From Synergistales bacterium (GTDB lineage: Bacteria > Synergistota > Synergistia > Synergistales > Thermovirgaceae): DNA of 7,529 nucleotides. The notes beneath the pieces are model-generated. The model ran no database searches. It saw only the letters and a list, made by a program, of their open reading frames with translations, and was not told the origin of the DNA. The DNA lies in NCBI GenBank assembly GCA_018434645.1, contig JAHDOX010000060.1, forward strand, positions 1 to 7,529. The letters are read 5' to 3'. The position numbers and the translations under genes are program-made. Positions 1 through 6,537 of this stretch are shown here, piece after piece; within the stretch, counting starts at the first letter, position 1, and every line of letters begins with the position of its first letter.

Positions 1-383
1 GCCCTGGCGCAGGCCAGGGACACGCCGATGATGGCGTTTCCGCCCAGGTTCTTCTTGTTTGCCGTGCCGTCAAGATCGATCATTGACAGGTCGATCAACC
101 TCTGGTCCCGGACATCCATGCCCCTGAGCGCCGGGGCAATCCGTTCCCTGATGTTCCTAACGGCCTGCGAGACTCCAAGCCCGCCGAAGACGGCTTCATC
201 GCCGTCCCTGAGCTCCCAGGCCTCGCGCTCGCCCCGGGACCTCCCGGCCGGAACATCGGCCCTGCCGAAATGTTCCTCATTGACCCAGACGTCAACCTGG
301 ACGGTCGGGTTGAATCGGCAATCCAGGATTTCCCGTGCTTCTATTCGGCTGATTTCGAATCTCTTTTTCCCGAAATACATCAT
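1..383 (-). CDS. Enolase paralogue with altered active-site loop, N-terminal part (runs off left edge)
   Basis: The 127 visible residues align over their whole length with the N-terminal domain of enolase (2-phosphoglycerate hydratase family). Matching blocks are REILDCRFNPTVQVDV (residues 17-32), EREAWELRDGD (52-62), and MIDLDGTANK followed by LGGNAIIGVSLA (101-124). True enolases read DSRGNPT and PSGASTG at the first block and the mobile catalytic loop. Here these are DCRFNPT and PAGRSRG (45-51). The Mg-ligand serine of the loop is kept (S49), but the first Ser became Ala, and Ala and Thr became Arg. The start is ATG at 383 (a second ATG follows directly), 5 nt after GAGGAG (389-394). It overlaps the stop of the GntR gene by 4 nt (ATGA), so it is translationally coupled in the same operon. 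The catalytic Lys/Glu residues of the barrel lie outside the window. I infer a divergent enolase-superfamily member with its own substrate rather than the housekeeping glycolytic enzyme; the fold assignment is firm, the activity is not. Confidence 0.85.
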   Translation of the reverse strand, partial: MMYFGKKRFEISRIEAREILDCRFNPTVQVDVWVNEEHFGRADVPAGRSRGEREAWELRDGDEAVFGGLGVSQAVRNIRERIAPALRGMDVRDQRLIDLSMIDLDGTANKKNLGGNAIIGVSLACAR

Positions 384-1081
384 TTCATCTCCTCACCTGA
401 ATCCGCCTTTGTCCTGTGATCCAGCTTTTGAGCGGTATTCATGTCTATATAGTGATCCAGAAGTTGCTGTCGGAACTCCTCGAGTCGCCCCTGCCTGTAG
501 AGGATGAAAATTTCCCTGTGCAGGCTCTCCTGGATCTGAAATCTCGCAATCTTCTGTTCCATATGCATGCCGTAATACCCCCAGAACCTGTGGCTCAGGG
601 CATTCCATGCCGCCAGCAGGGACTGGCTCCCTGCACCCTCGACGATGGCCCTGTGAAACCGCATGTCCGCCTTCCTGAGGGTGATGTGGTCCCCGGAAGC
701 TGTAGCCTTTGCCATCTCCTCGAGGCATGTCTTCATGACTTCCCAGTCCACTCCGGCATATTCCTGCTCGCGGGCCCACCCGGCGGCGATCATTTCCAGT
801 TCCGTCCTGGTCCTGAAATAATCCGCCAGTCCTTCCAGATTGAACTCCCTGACGAAGTTCCCCTTGAAAGGAAGTGAATACAGGTATCCCCTGACTTCGA
901 GCTCCCTCATGGCTTCCCTGACAGTGCTCTGGCTCACGCCCATGCTCTTGGCCAGGCGGAGCTCCACAACCCTGTCCCCGGGTTTGAGCCCCCCTCCCAG
1001 GATCTCATCGATGAGATACTCCACCACATCGTCACTAAGCAGTCTTCGCTTCATTGGCTTGCTTTTACTGAGTGTTTCCAT
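380..1081 (-). CDS. GntR-family (FadR/FCD type) transcriptional regulator
   Basis: A 233-residue DNA-binding regulator, the usual size for the FCD subfamily. An N-terminal winged helix-turn-helix spans about residues 12-80, with the recognition-helix signature SQSTVREAMRELEVRGYL (50-67). The C-terminal all-helical FCD ligand domain (about 87-225) keeps the four metal-ligand positions of the family: D139 and H143 in ADMRFH, H188 in SLHRE, and H210 in LLDHYID. The ligand is therefore probably a carboxylate bound through a metal ion, which is typical of regulators of organic-acid and amino-acid catabolism. The reading frame is open up to 1138, but that would overlap the upstream gene by about 50 nt. 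The ATG at 1081 has AAGGTG 5 nt upstream and sits 4 nt after the upstream stop, so I chose it. It is embedded in the operon it probably controls, so autoregulation is likely; the 25-bp palindrome at 4606-4630 is the best candidate operator. Whether the ligand is the imported substrate or an intermediate is unknown. Confidence 0.93.
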   Translation of the reverse strand: METLSKSKPMKRRLLSDDVVEYLIDEILGGGLKPGDRVVELRLAKSMGVSQSTVREAMRELEVRGYLYSLPFKGNFVREFNLEGLADYFRTRTELEMIAAGWAREQEYAGVDWEVMKTCLEEMAKATASGDHITLRKADMRFHRAIVEGAGSQSLLAAWNALSHRFWGYYGMHMEQKIARFQIQESLHREIFILYRQGRLEEFRQQLLDHYIDMNTAQKLDHRTKADSGEEMK

Positions 1082-1085
1082 TAGA

Positions 1086-2366
1086 TCACCTTCCGATTTC
1101 GGGCAGGAAACGCTGTGCACAAGGGAAAAAGAGCACACCTGTTTCTCTCCGCGTCCGGCTCAAGGCATAATCGACAGCTTCCTGCAGCGTTCCGGCGGGG
1201 GTCATGTGCATCTTTTCGATCGTTTCGCCCGGAACTGTCGGAGCCACGACGACGATTTCCGCTCCGCCCTTCATGATCTTTACGAGCAAAAGGGCATGGT
1301 CCATCTGGATCCGGTAATTTTCGACAAGATAGTCAAAGGCCCCGTCAAGACCTTCGGCTTCCTCGAAGGGTCGCACCATGTCGGGCGAATCGATCCCCTC
1401 CGGGCATTTCGCGTAAAGAATCATGGTCCCCCCGGGGGCCAAGACCGGAGCAAGGGCGATCAGGGGCTTGACAGCCTGGTACAGGCAGATATTGAGCGGC
1501 TCGCCGGGAGTGGTGACCACAATCTGCGGCGGCTCCACAAGTTTCACACAGAGATCCATGACAGAGGCGGCCACCGCCGCTTCATGGCTTTTGACGGGAT
1601 CTCCACAGAAAACCTCACGAAGCCTGTTGCTTTCGTCGACGAGCAGATTTACGGCAAAATCCACACCCAGCATGCCCGCCGCCTCCAACATATCCTCGTG
1701 AATAGGGTTGTCCTCGAGGCGCCCCGGAACCGCACCGGGGTCCATCAGCCATTGGGGGTTGTGGTTTTCCCGAATCGTCCGCTCGCCGGCGATCCCCGGC
1801 AGTACGGATTTCCTGCCGCCCGAAAAGCCCGCAAACTCGTGTGGCTCCACCTTGCCAACGGTAATCCGAAGATCAGCCTCATAAGCCGTCCTGTTTACAG
1901 ACAGGGGAGTTCCGCAACTTGTGGTCCCGATCTCCACCAGTCGTTCGGCTGAGAAGGCATCGTGGTTCTCGATTAAGATGCGGTCCCACCATGAGCCGAG
2001 AATATCCCGCATTTCCGATTCCGTGGCCCTACGGTGCACCCCGAGTGCGACCACGGCGGTAACGTCCCGTTCGTCCATCCCGGCAGCGAGAAGTTCCTCC
2101 ATGACAGCCGGCAGGACATCGGCCGTGGGAACCTTCCGCGTTGCGTCGGAGACCAGGATCACCGCCTTTTTTCTTCCACGGGCAATATCCCGGAGCCTCT
2201 TTCCACTACAGGGCGACGCAAAGGCTCCGGAAATATCCGGGGCCTTTGCCGATGGCAAGGAGGGAAGGATCAGGCCTGCTGCGTTCCGGCTATCCAGTTC
2301 GGCCCGAACATTCTCCACCTCATCAATATAACGCGTTTTGCGCCCGTGATCTTCGAGTCTGTACAA
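1086..2366 (-). CDS. LarA-like nickel-pincer-nucleotide-dependent racemase/epimerase
   Basis: A lactate racemase (LarA, DUF2088) homologue that would invert a 2-hydroxy-acid carbon by hydride transfer through the nickel pincer nucleotide cofactor. With the start used here (426 aa, close to the roughly 424 aa of Lactiplantibacillus LarA) the signature residues fall at SDATR (73-77), GVHRRAT with H111, PHEFAGFSGGRKSVLPG (175-191) with H176 and the cofactor-tethering lysine K186, and ENHN with the nickel-binding H202. All known key positions are kept, so the enzyme looks active. The family includes lactate, malate and other hydroxy-acid racemases, so the substrate is open. No ATG exists near the 5' end. 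Candidates are TTG at 2393 (3 nt after the upstream stop, no usable SD spacing), TTG at 2384, and TTG at 2366, which has AAAGGAAG about 7 nt upstream and gives family-like numbering. No larB, larC or larE cofactor genes are visible here, so the cofactor must be made elsewhere in the genome. Confidence 0.9.
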   Translation of the reverse strand: MYRLEDHGRKTRYIDEVENVRAELDSRNAAGLILPSLPSAKAPDISGAFASPCSGKRLRDIARGRKKAVILVSDATRKVPTADVLPAVMEELLAAGMDERDVTAVVALGVHRRATESEMRDILGSWWDRILIENHDAFSAERLVEIGTTSCGTPLSVNRTAYEADLRITVGKVEPHEFAGFSGGRKSVLPGIAGERTIRENHNPQWLMDPGAVPGRLEDNPIHEDMLEAAGMLGVDFAVNLLVDESNRLREVFCGDPVKSHEAAVAASVMDLCVKLVEPPQIVVTTPGEPLNICLYQAVKPLIALAPVLAPGGTMILYAKCPEGIDSPDMVRPFEEAEGLDGAFDYLVENYRIQMDHALLLVKIMKGGAEIVVVAPTVPGETIEKMHMTPAGTLQEAVDYALSRTRRETGVLFFPCAQRFLPEIGR

Positions 2367-2396
2367 ACCCGGTCTTCCTTTCAAGAAGGTCAACCC

Positions 2397-3725
2397 CTAA
2401 AGGGAAATGACCTCTTCCTGCATGCTGATATTTTCGCCCCTGAGCTCCTCGAGAAGGGGCTCGTAGATTTCGGGCAGGACCGGGATATGAACGCCCGGCG
2501 TTATAATCTTGCCTTCGAGAATAAAGCGGGCGGCGATGGCCGGCGGGATTCCGGTGGTTCTCGCTATCGAGGACCATGAATCGGGGATGCCGTAATCGAC
2601 GAGGGTCGAGGAATGGCACTTTTTCGTTCCGCCCGGATAGGAGGCGACCACTTCGTCGCGAAGGATCACGAGGTCCTTCTCGCCAGGTTGGTAGACAAGT
2701 TTTTCGGAAAAAAGCGCCGAGATGACGTCTCTCGGGGATCCCTTTTCGAAGGGCAGGGATCGGTCGTCAAAGAACCCGAGCCATTCCATACGGAGGATGA
2801 CCGTTGCCCATTCCCTGCATCCGAGAAAATCGCAGACGGCTTTTTTCGGATCCGCGCTTTTTTCGGCTCCCGCCTGATGGGCCGTGAATCGACCGAAGGT
2901 GAGCCCCGTGAGGTCCTTTGCATCTTCCTCGAAAAACCCCATGGCGTTCAGGTGACATATGGTCTCGCACCATCCGGGATATCTGATGGTCCCCCGGTAG
3001 ATGTCTTTCGCTTCGGGAATCCCGTAGAACTCCCGGTAAGGAATAGAATCGGCATTGGCGTAGATCTCGAAAGTTCCCAGGCGCGGGATTTCATAAAACC
3101 TGACGTGTTCATAGGTTTCACCGTCTGGCCAGAGGATTTCCTTTCCGTCCTGCAGAATGCGCGCCGTCCGTTTGCTGGCGCCAATCAGACTCGACGGCGA
3201 CCATGACAACTTGTAGCCCCAGGGATTCGTATTGGCATCCGCTGCGGGCAGTGCCCCGCAGACCGAACTGAAGGACTCTACCTTTCCGCCCTCGTTATGG
3301 ATCTCATTGATGGTGCTCACCGCAGACATATGATCGATCCCGGGGTCGAGCCCCAGCTCAGTAACGAAAACCAGTCCCGCCTCGCGGCATTCCTCATCCA
3401 TGGCCCGGGTCTCTTCATCGAGATAGGCGGGATGTACCAGGTGGATCCCCTTGTCAAGACACAGCCGTGCCACAGGAGCCATCAGAAAGGGCGGCATCAG
3501 GTTGATCACAAGATCGGGGGAAAACCGGTCCATCAGGCTTCCCGCTTCTGTCTCCACATCGGATTCCACCGTTTCCACCGAGGGAAAGAATTTCGCCGTT
3601 TTGGCAAGGTTTTCAGTCGAGATATCGGCCACAATGGTTTTGCAGCCGCCTTTTCTCACGAGGTAATCGATACAGGGACCGGACACCCGGCCTGCTCCAA
3701 GTATGAGAACAGTTTTCATTTCCAT
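2397..3725 (-). CDS. Saccharopine dehydrogenase (L-glutamate-forming, Lys9-like) family oxidoreductase
   Basis: An NAD(P)-dependent enzyme of 442 aa, about the size of fungal Lys9. An N-terminal Rossmann motif VLILGAGRVSGP spans residues 6-17. It continues with the block VINLMPP (73-79), the highly characteristic ELGLDPGIDHMSA (123-135), CGALPAADANTNPWGYKLSW (156-175) and IRYPGWCET (247-255). The second and third blocks are what one sees in glutamate-forming saccharopine dehydrogenases, which split or form a secondary amine between an amino acid and a keto or aldehyde partner. Bacterial homologues often act on other opine-like or polyamine-like compounds, so saccharopine is not proven. Two starts are possible: ATG 3725 (AAGGAG only 3 nt away) or ATG 3719 (9 nt away, giving MKTVLILGAG). 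The latter has better spacing; the difference is two residues. It lies 35 nt after the racemase-like gene and is followed 3 to 30 nt later by the LarA-like gene. A second, distinct member of the superfamily occurs at 6538 on the other strand. Confidence 0.88.
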   Translation of the reverse strand: MEMKTVLILGAGRVSGPCIDYLVRKGGCKTIVADISTENLAKTAKFFPSVETVESDVETEAGSLMDRFSPDLVINLMPPFLMAPVARLCLDKGIHLVHPAYLDEETRAMDEECREAGLVFVTELGLDPGIDHMSAVSTINEIHNEGGKVESFSSVCGALPAADANTNPWGYKLSWSPSSLIGASKRTARILQDGKEILWPDGETYEHVRFYEIPRLGTFEIYANADSIPYREFYGIPEAKDIYRGTIRYPGWCETICHLNAMGFFEEDAKDLTGLTFGRFTAHQAGAEKSADPKKAVCDFLGCREWATVILRMEWLGFFDDRSLPFEKGSPRDVISALFSEKLVYQPGEKDLVILRDEVVASYPGGTKKCHSSTLVDYGIPDSWSSIARTTGIPPAIAARFILEGKIITPGVHIPVLPEIYEPLLEELRGENISMQEEVISL

Positions 3726-3760
3726 CCACTCCTTTGCAATCTGTCTTTTCGCCTCTGCCG

Positions 3761-4489
3761 TCAGTAAGGTGACACAATGCCCAGAGATCTGGCGACAAAT
3801 CCCATCATGGTGACGAAATCAAAGACGGGAAGCCCCGTTGCATCCCGGATGGCTTGGGCAAAGGGCGGCAGGTCCGTGCATTCAAGGACGATGGCACCCG
3901 TATCGGGACGTTTTTTGACGGCGGAACGAGCTGTTTCAACGACATCTTTCTCCACGATACCGAGATCGATGGGTTCGTCGGGAGCGGTGAATATCTTGTT
4001 CCACTCGGGGGACTCTTCCATACCGAAAACCTCGACGTTCATGGAGGGCGTGATACCCGCCGCCTCGAAATGTTCTTTTTTCAGAGATGTTTTTTTGGCC
4101 GTTATGACGGAGATCGTCTTTTCGGGGGCAAGCAGGTTCGTCACGAAGGGGATCTGGAGGAGGCTGGACGTGAAAACGGGGACGTCGACGGCTTCCGCAA
4201 GCTCCCGCTGAAACACGGCATTGAACCCGCAACTCGTGGTGATTGCCCGGATTCCTTCGGATACCAGTTCCTGTGACGTCTCGATCATTCTCTGGAGCAC
4301 TTCGCGGCTCGGGTTTTCCAGAACCGTCTGCAGATTGGCTCCCCTGATCCTGCAGAGCCGGACCGGGAAGGGGTAAGAATCGAGATTCGTGCTGTTTCCC
4401 ACCAAACCCTCGAGCTGGACAAGCCCCTTCGGGACATGTCCTTCCTCCCAGCAGAGTATGGCAATGCGTGCATCAGACGAATTGGTCAT
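3761..4489 (-). CDS. Asp/Glu racemase superfamily protein
   Basis: A 242-residue two-domain protein of the cofactor-independent Asp/Glu racemase, hydantoin racemase, maleate isomerase and AroM group. The two half-sites each carry the expected cysteine: TTSCGFNAVFQ with C87 (84-94) and VLECTDLPPF with C204 (201-210). A TSSLLQIP segment (107-114) follows the first site. Two opposed cysteines normally mean stereo-inversion or cis-trans isomerisation of an amino acid or dicarboxylate; a single one would point to a decarboxylase such as arylmalonate decarboxylase. The frame is open to 4549, but the ATG at 4489 has GAGGTGGGAG directly upstream (4491-4500, AGGTG at 5 nt spacing) and produces the normal family N-terminus ARIAILCWEEG, so I chose it. 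It is the first gene of the five-gene minus-strand operon, read from a promoter roughly 110 nt upstream. The exact reaction cannot be read from sequence; the superfamily call is firm. Confidence 0.87.
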   Translation of the reverse strand: MTNSSDARIAILCWEEGHVPKGLVQLEGLVGNSTNLDSYPFPVRLCRIRGANLQTVLENPSREVLQRMIETSQELVSEGIRAITTSCGFNAVFQRELAEAVDVPVFTSSLLQIPFVTNLLAPEKTISVITAKKTSLKKEHFEAAGITPSMNVEVFGMEESPEWNKIFTAPDEPIDLGIVEKDVVETARSAVKKRPDTGAIVLECTDLPPFAQAIRDATGLPVFDFVTMMGFVARSLGIVSPY

Positions 4490-4564
4490 TCTCCCACCTC
4501 GCTTGTATTTGACCGTCCATTGGATATCTTCACTGCATATATATTTCATTACGCTGCTTTGACA

Positions 4565-4593
4565 TTGACAGCATGCGTACTCAATGGTATTAT
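4565..4593 (+). promoter_or_regulatory. Predicted sigma70-type promoter for the nhaC unit
   Basis: A perfect -35 box TTGACA (4565-4570) is separated by exactly 17 nt from TATTAT (4588-4593, 5 of 6 to consensus), the strongest housekeeping promoter match in the intergenic region. A second TTGACA sits directly in front (4559-4564) but has no -10 at the right distance. Transcription would begin near 4600, just before the 25-bp palindrome, leaving a leader of about 330 nt before nhaC. This is a prediction from motif match and position. Confidence 0.6.
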
Positions 4594-4605
4594 TTCCGAC
4601 GGTAA

Positions 4606-4630
4606 AGTATAAACGATTATCGTTTATACT
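4606..4630. promoter_or_regulatory. Perfect 25-bp palindrome, probable operator
   Basis: Two 12-bp arms (AGTATAAACGAT and its exact reverse complement) flank a single central T. The symmetry is unbroken and ends sharply on both sides. It lies over the minus-strand -10 and spacer and immediately downstream of the plus-strand promoter start. Size and twofold symmetry fit a dimeric repressor, most simply the GntR/FCD protein encoded in the operon. It is not followed by a T-run, and its low GC argues against a terminator. Confidence 0.75.
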
Positions 4631-4634
4631 GCAA
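4606..4634 (-). promoter_or_regulatory. Predicted promoter for the racemase/dehydrogenase/LarA operon
   Basis: Read on the minus strand, TTGCAG (4634-4629) is followed after 17 nt by TATACT (4611-4606, 5 of 6 to the -10 consensus). The start site would be near 4599, about 110 nt upstream of the first gene. The -10 box and all of the spacer are inside the 25-bp palindrome, so a protein bound there would block this promoter. The -35 box is weak (3 of 6), which would suit an inducible promoter. Confidence 0.5.
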
Positions 4635-4679
4635 CAAGTATTTTTCGTTAGTTAAGCATTAAAGCGGCTTCTTTTTAGA

Positions 4680-4704
4680 ATTTGTCATTATTGCGTTGAC
4701 AAAT
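4680..4704. promoter_or_regulatory. Second inverted repeat, possible secondary operator
   Basis: ATTTGTCA (4680-4687) is repeated inverted as TGACAAAT (4697-4704) with 9 nt between. The total span is again 25 bp, but the arm sequence is unlike that of the palindrome at 4606-4630, so it may bind a different regulator. A TTGACA (4696-4701) and a TTGTCA (4682-4687) fall within it; the latter is 16 nt from TATGTT (4704-4709), a weak alternative plus-strand promoter. Confidence 0.4.
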
Positions 4705-4931
4705 ATGTTTTGTTTTATGGGTCCATTACGAGGAGGAAGACTGCGCCCCCTGCCTGTGCGGAACCATCGTCCCATATTCTCAGGACGCAGGTGTATGCGG
4801 TGACCTGCTTTCCTTCACTTTTTTCTACCGCAAGTTGATTATACGAGGGGGGATACAGGGGAACATCCTTGCAAAGCGCTGAAAGTTGTTTCGGGAGAGA
4901 AAGAAACTACAGAAAAGAGGTGTAGTATTTT

Positions 4932-6482
4932 ATGGAAGAAACCATGGGAGTTCTTTCGTTGTTGCCTCCGGTTCTCGCCATCGCCTTGGCCATGTGGACC
5001 AAGCAGACGATCCTCAGTCTTTTCATCGGCGTCTGGATCGGGGCCACTATGCTCGCCGGATGGAACCCGATAGTTGGCATTGTCGACACCTTCCGCGAAT
5101 TCATTCTTGGTAGTATGGCTGATTCATGGAATGCATCGGTACTTCTCATGACCCTCATGGTCGGAGGTTTCGCCATGCTCCTCGAGCGTGGCGGCGGAGC
5201 CCATGCTTTTGCGGAATCGATGCGTAAATTCGTCAAAAACCGCAGGAGCGCGCAGATCGCTACGTGGCTCGGCGGCCTCGCCATCTTTTTCAGTGATTCA
5301 ACGAACCCCGTCGTCGTCGGCCCGATCTTCAAGCCGATCACCGACAGGGTGCGAGTATCGAGGGAAAAACTGGCCTACATAGTCGACTCCACCAGTGCAT
5401 CAGTTCCTTTGCTTCTTCCGATCACGGCATGGGGCGCCCTTGCCATGAGCCTGATGAAAACCGAGTTCGAGAAAGCCGGGATCCAGGACAACGTCATGGG
5501 GGCCTTTATGGAAGCATTGCCGTTCCAGTTCTACACCATCGCCGCCATTCTCATGGTTCTCATCATCGCCGCGACCAACCTGGAGTTCGGACCCATGAAA
5601 GCCGCCGAAGAAAGAGCCTTTAACGAGGGCAAACTCCTCCGGGACGGCGCCCGGCCCATGAGACAGGATATCACGACAGAAATGCCCAAAGATGCCCGTC
5701 CCACAATCTGGTCCATGATCCTCCCCATCGCGGCATTGCTCATCACACTTTTTTCCATGTTCCTCTGGACCGGGAACTATCCCGAACGGGCGTTCTTCGA
5801 AGCCATCCGGAATTCGAGCACCATGCCCTCGCTCATCATGGCCTTCTTCGCCGCAAGCGTCGTCGCACTCATCATGTCCATCCAGACAAAGGTCTTCAAT
5901 TTCAGCGACGGTTTCCTCACCTGGCTTGACGGTCTCCGCGGAATGGTCGAAGCCCTGACGATCCTTGTCCTGGCCTGGTCCATCGGCAGCGTCTGCAGCG
6001 GTGTCGGAACGGCGCCCTTCGTCGTCTCCGTAGCCCAGAAACTGGTCAATCCGACGCTCACCTACGCGCTCATCTTCATTCCCGCCGCCTTCACGTCCTT
6101 CTCCACGGGAACGTCCTGGGGAACCTTCGCCATCTTCATGCCCATCGCCATACCCTTGGCACTTGCAATGGACGTGTCTATCTTCCCCGCCATCGCAGCC
6201 GTCCTGAGCGGAGGCCTCTTCGGCGACCACTGCTCGCCGATCTCGGATACGACCATTCTTTCCTCCATCGGATCAAGCTGTGACCACATTGACCACGTCA
6301 ATACCCAGCTACCCTACGCCATGACAGCAGCCTTTGCAGCAACCATCGGCTACCTCGTCGCCGGGTTCGTCGCTTCGGGAATCGTGACTTTGGCAATCAC
6401 TCTGATCGTTTTGATCGCAACTGTTTACGGGATTTCCCTGGTAAAGGGAAGACCACTTTTCAAAGAAAGCGCATCGGAATAA
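4932..6482 (+). CDS. NhaC-family Na+/H+ antiporter-type carrier
   Basis: A polytopic inner-membrane protein of 516 aa with about a dozen hydrophobic segments, for example residues 7-22, 26-44, 69-84, 197-215, 258-280, 300-316, 338-356, 376-392, 398-413 and 465-502. Family blocks are SDSTNPVVVGP (121-131), IVDSTSASVPLLLPITAWGA (150-169), STGTSWGTFAIFMPIA (391-406), GDHCSPISDTTILSS (431-445) and DHIDHVNTQLPYA (451-463), all hallmarks of the NhaC group in the ion-transporter superfamily. Characterised members exchange Na+ for H+, or couple organic acids (for example the malate-lactate exchanger MleN), so within this catabolic locus import of an organic or amino acid is at least as likely as plain sodium export. 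The start ATG at 4932 follows AGAGGTG (4916-4922) at 9 nt; ATG 4944 is an alternative. A charged cytoplasmic loop lies at about 220-255. It is first in the plus-strand unit, followed by a hairpin and the second dehydrogenase. Confidence 0.92.
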   Translation: MEETMGVLSLLPPVLAIALAMWTKQTILSLFIGVWIGATMLAGWNPIVGIVDTFREFILGSMADSWNASVLLMTLMVGGFAMLLERGGGAHAFAESMRKFVKNRRSAQIATWLGGLAIFFSDSTNPVVVGPIFKPITDRVRVSREKLAYIVDSTSASVPLLLPITAWGALAMSLMKTEFEKAGIQDNVMGAFMEALPFQFYTIAAILMVLIIAATNLEFGPMKAAEERAFNEGKLLRDGARPMRQDITTEMPKDARPTIWSMILPIAALLITLFSMFLWTGNYPERAFFEAIRNSSTMPSLIMAFFAASVVALIMSIQTKVFNFSDGFLTWLDGLRGMVEALTILVLAWSIGSVCSGVGTAPFVVSVAQKLVNPTLTYALIFIPAAFTSFSTGTSWGTFAIFMPIAIPLALAMDVSIFPAIAAVLSGGLFGDHCSPISDTTILSSIGSSCDHIDHVNTQLPYAMTAAFAATIGYLVAGFVASGIVTLAITLIVLIATVYGISLVKGRPLFKESASE

Positions 6483-6490
6483 AGAAACAC

Positions 6491-6523
6491 GGGGCGGAGG
6501 TCGAAATCTCCGCCCCTCATTTT
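6491..6523 (+). terminator. GC-rich hairpin between nhaC and the second dehydrogenase
   Basis: GGGGCGGAG (6491-6499) pairs perfectly with CTCCGCCCC (6508-6516) over an 8-nt loop, followed by TCATTTT. It starts 8 nt after the nhaC stop and ends just before the AAGGAGG of the next gene. The short, interrupted T-run suggests partial termination or a processing/stability hairpin that sets the ratio of carrier to dehydrogenase rather than a full stop. Confidence 0.65.
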
Positions 6524-6537
6524 AAGGAGGTGCTCTT

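Larger units (their letters stand above)
4600..4931 (+). other. Long untranslated leader of nhaC with possible attenuator hairpin
   Basis: If transcription starts near 4600, about 330 nt precede the nhaC start. No gene-length reading frame is convincing here. The stretch 4740-4810 is GC-rich in an otherwise AT-rich region and can fold. GCAGGT (4787-4792) pairs with ACCTGC (4803-4808) over a 10-nt loop and is followed by a pyrimidine-rich tail ending in TTTTTT (to about 4825), which resembles a weak intrinsic terminator. Alternative pairings that share its left arm are CCTGC (4749-4753) with GCAGG (4787-4791), and CGTCC (4768-4772) with GGACG (4783-4787). I do not recognise a known riboswitch consensus. 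Confidence 0.3.

Noticed and set aside
1082..1138. N-terminal extension of the GntR protein by 19 residues into the LarA-like gene
   Set aside because: It would overlap the upstream gene by about 50 nt, while ATG 1081 has a well-placed SD and the usual subfamily length.
840..1952. Long plus-strand open frame (370 codons) opposite the LarA-like and GntR genes
   Set aside because: It lies antisense to two well-supported genes, has no family-like motifs or SD, and its composition (many Arg, Ser and Pro) is that of a mirror frame of GC-rich coding DNA.
4490..4549. N-terminal extension of the racemase-like protein by 20 residues
   Set aside because: The extension has no family similarity, and the downstream ATG at 4489 has an excellent SD; the extra codons belong to the leader.
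4730..4737. Strong AGGAGGA ribosome-binding-like motif in the nhaC leader
   Set aside because: No ATG, GTG or TTG lies 4-12 nt downstream, so it does not mark a gene start; it may be chance or part of leader structure.
4600..4931. Known riboswitch (lysine, glycine or similar) in the nhaC leader
   Set aside because: I looked for the conserved core motifs of these classes and did not find them; only generic hairpins are supported.
5400..6230. Minus-strand open frame (276 codons) opposite nhaC
   Set aside because: The protein is a run of Gly, Asp, Glu and His with no hydrophobic core, the expected antisense image of membrane-protein codons.
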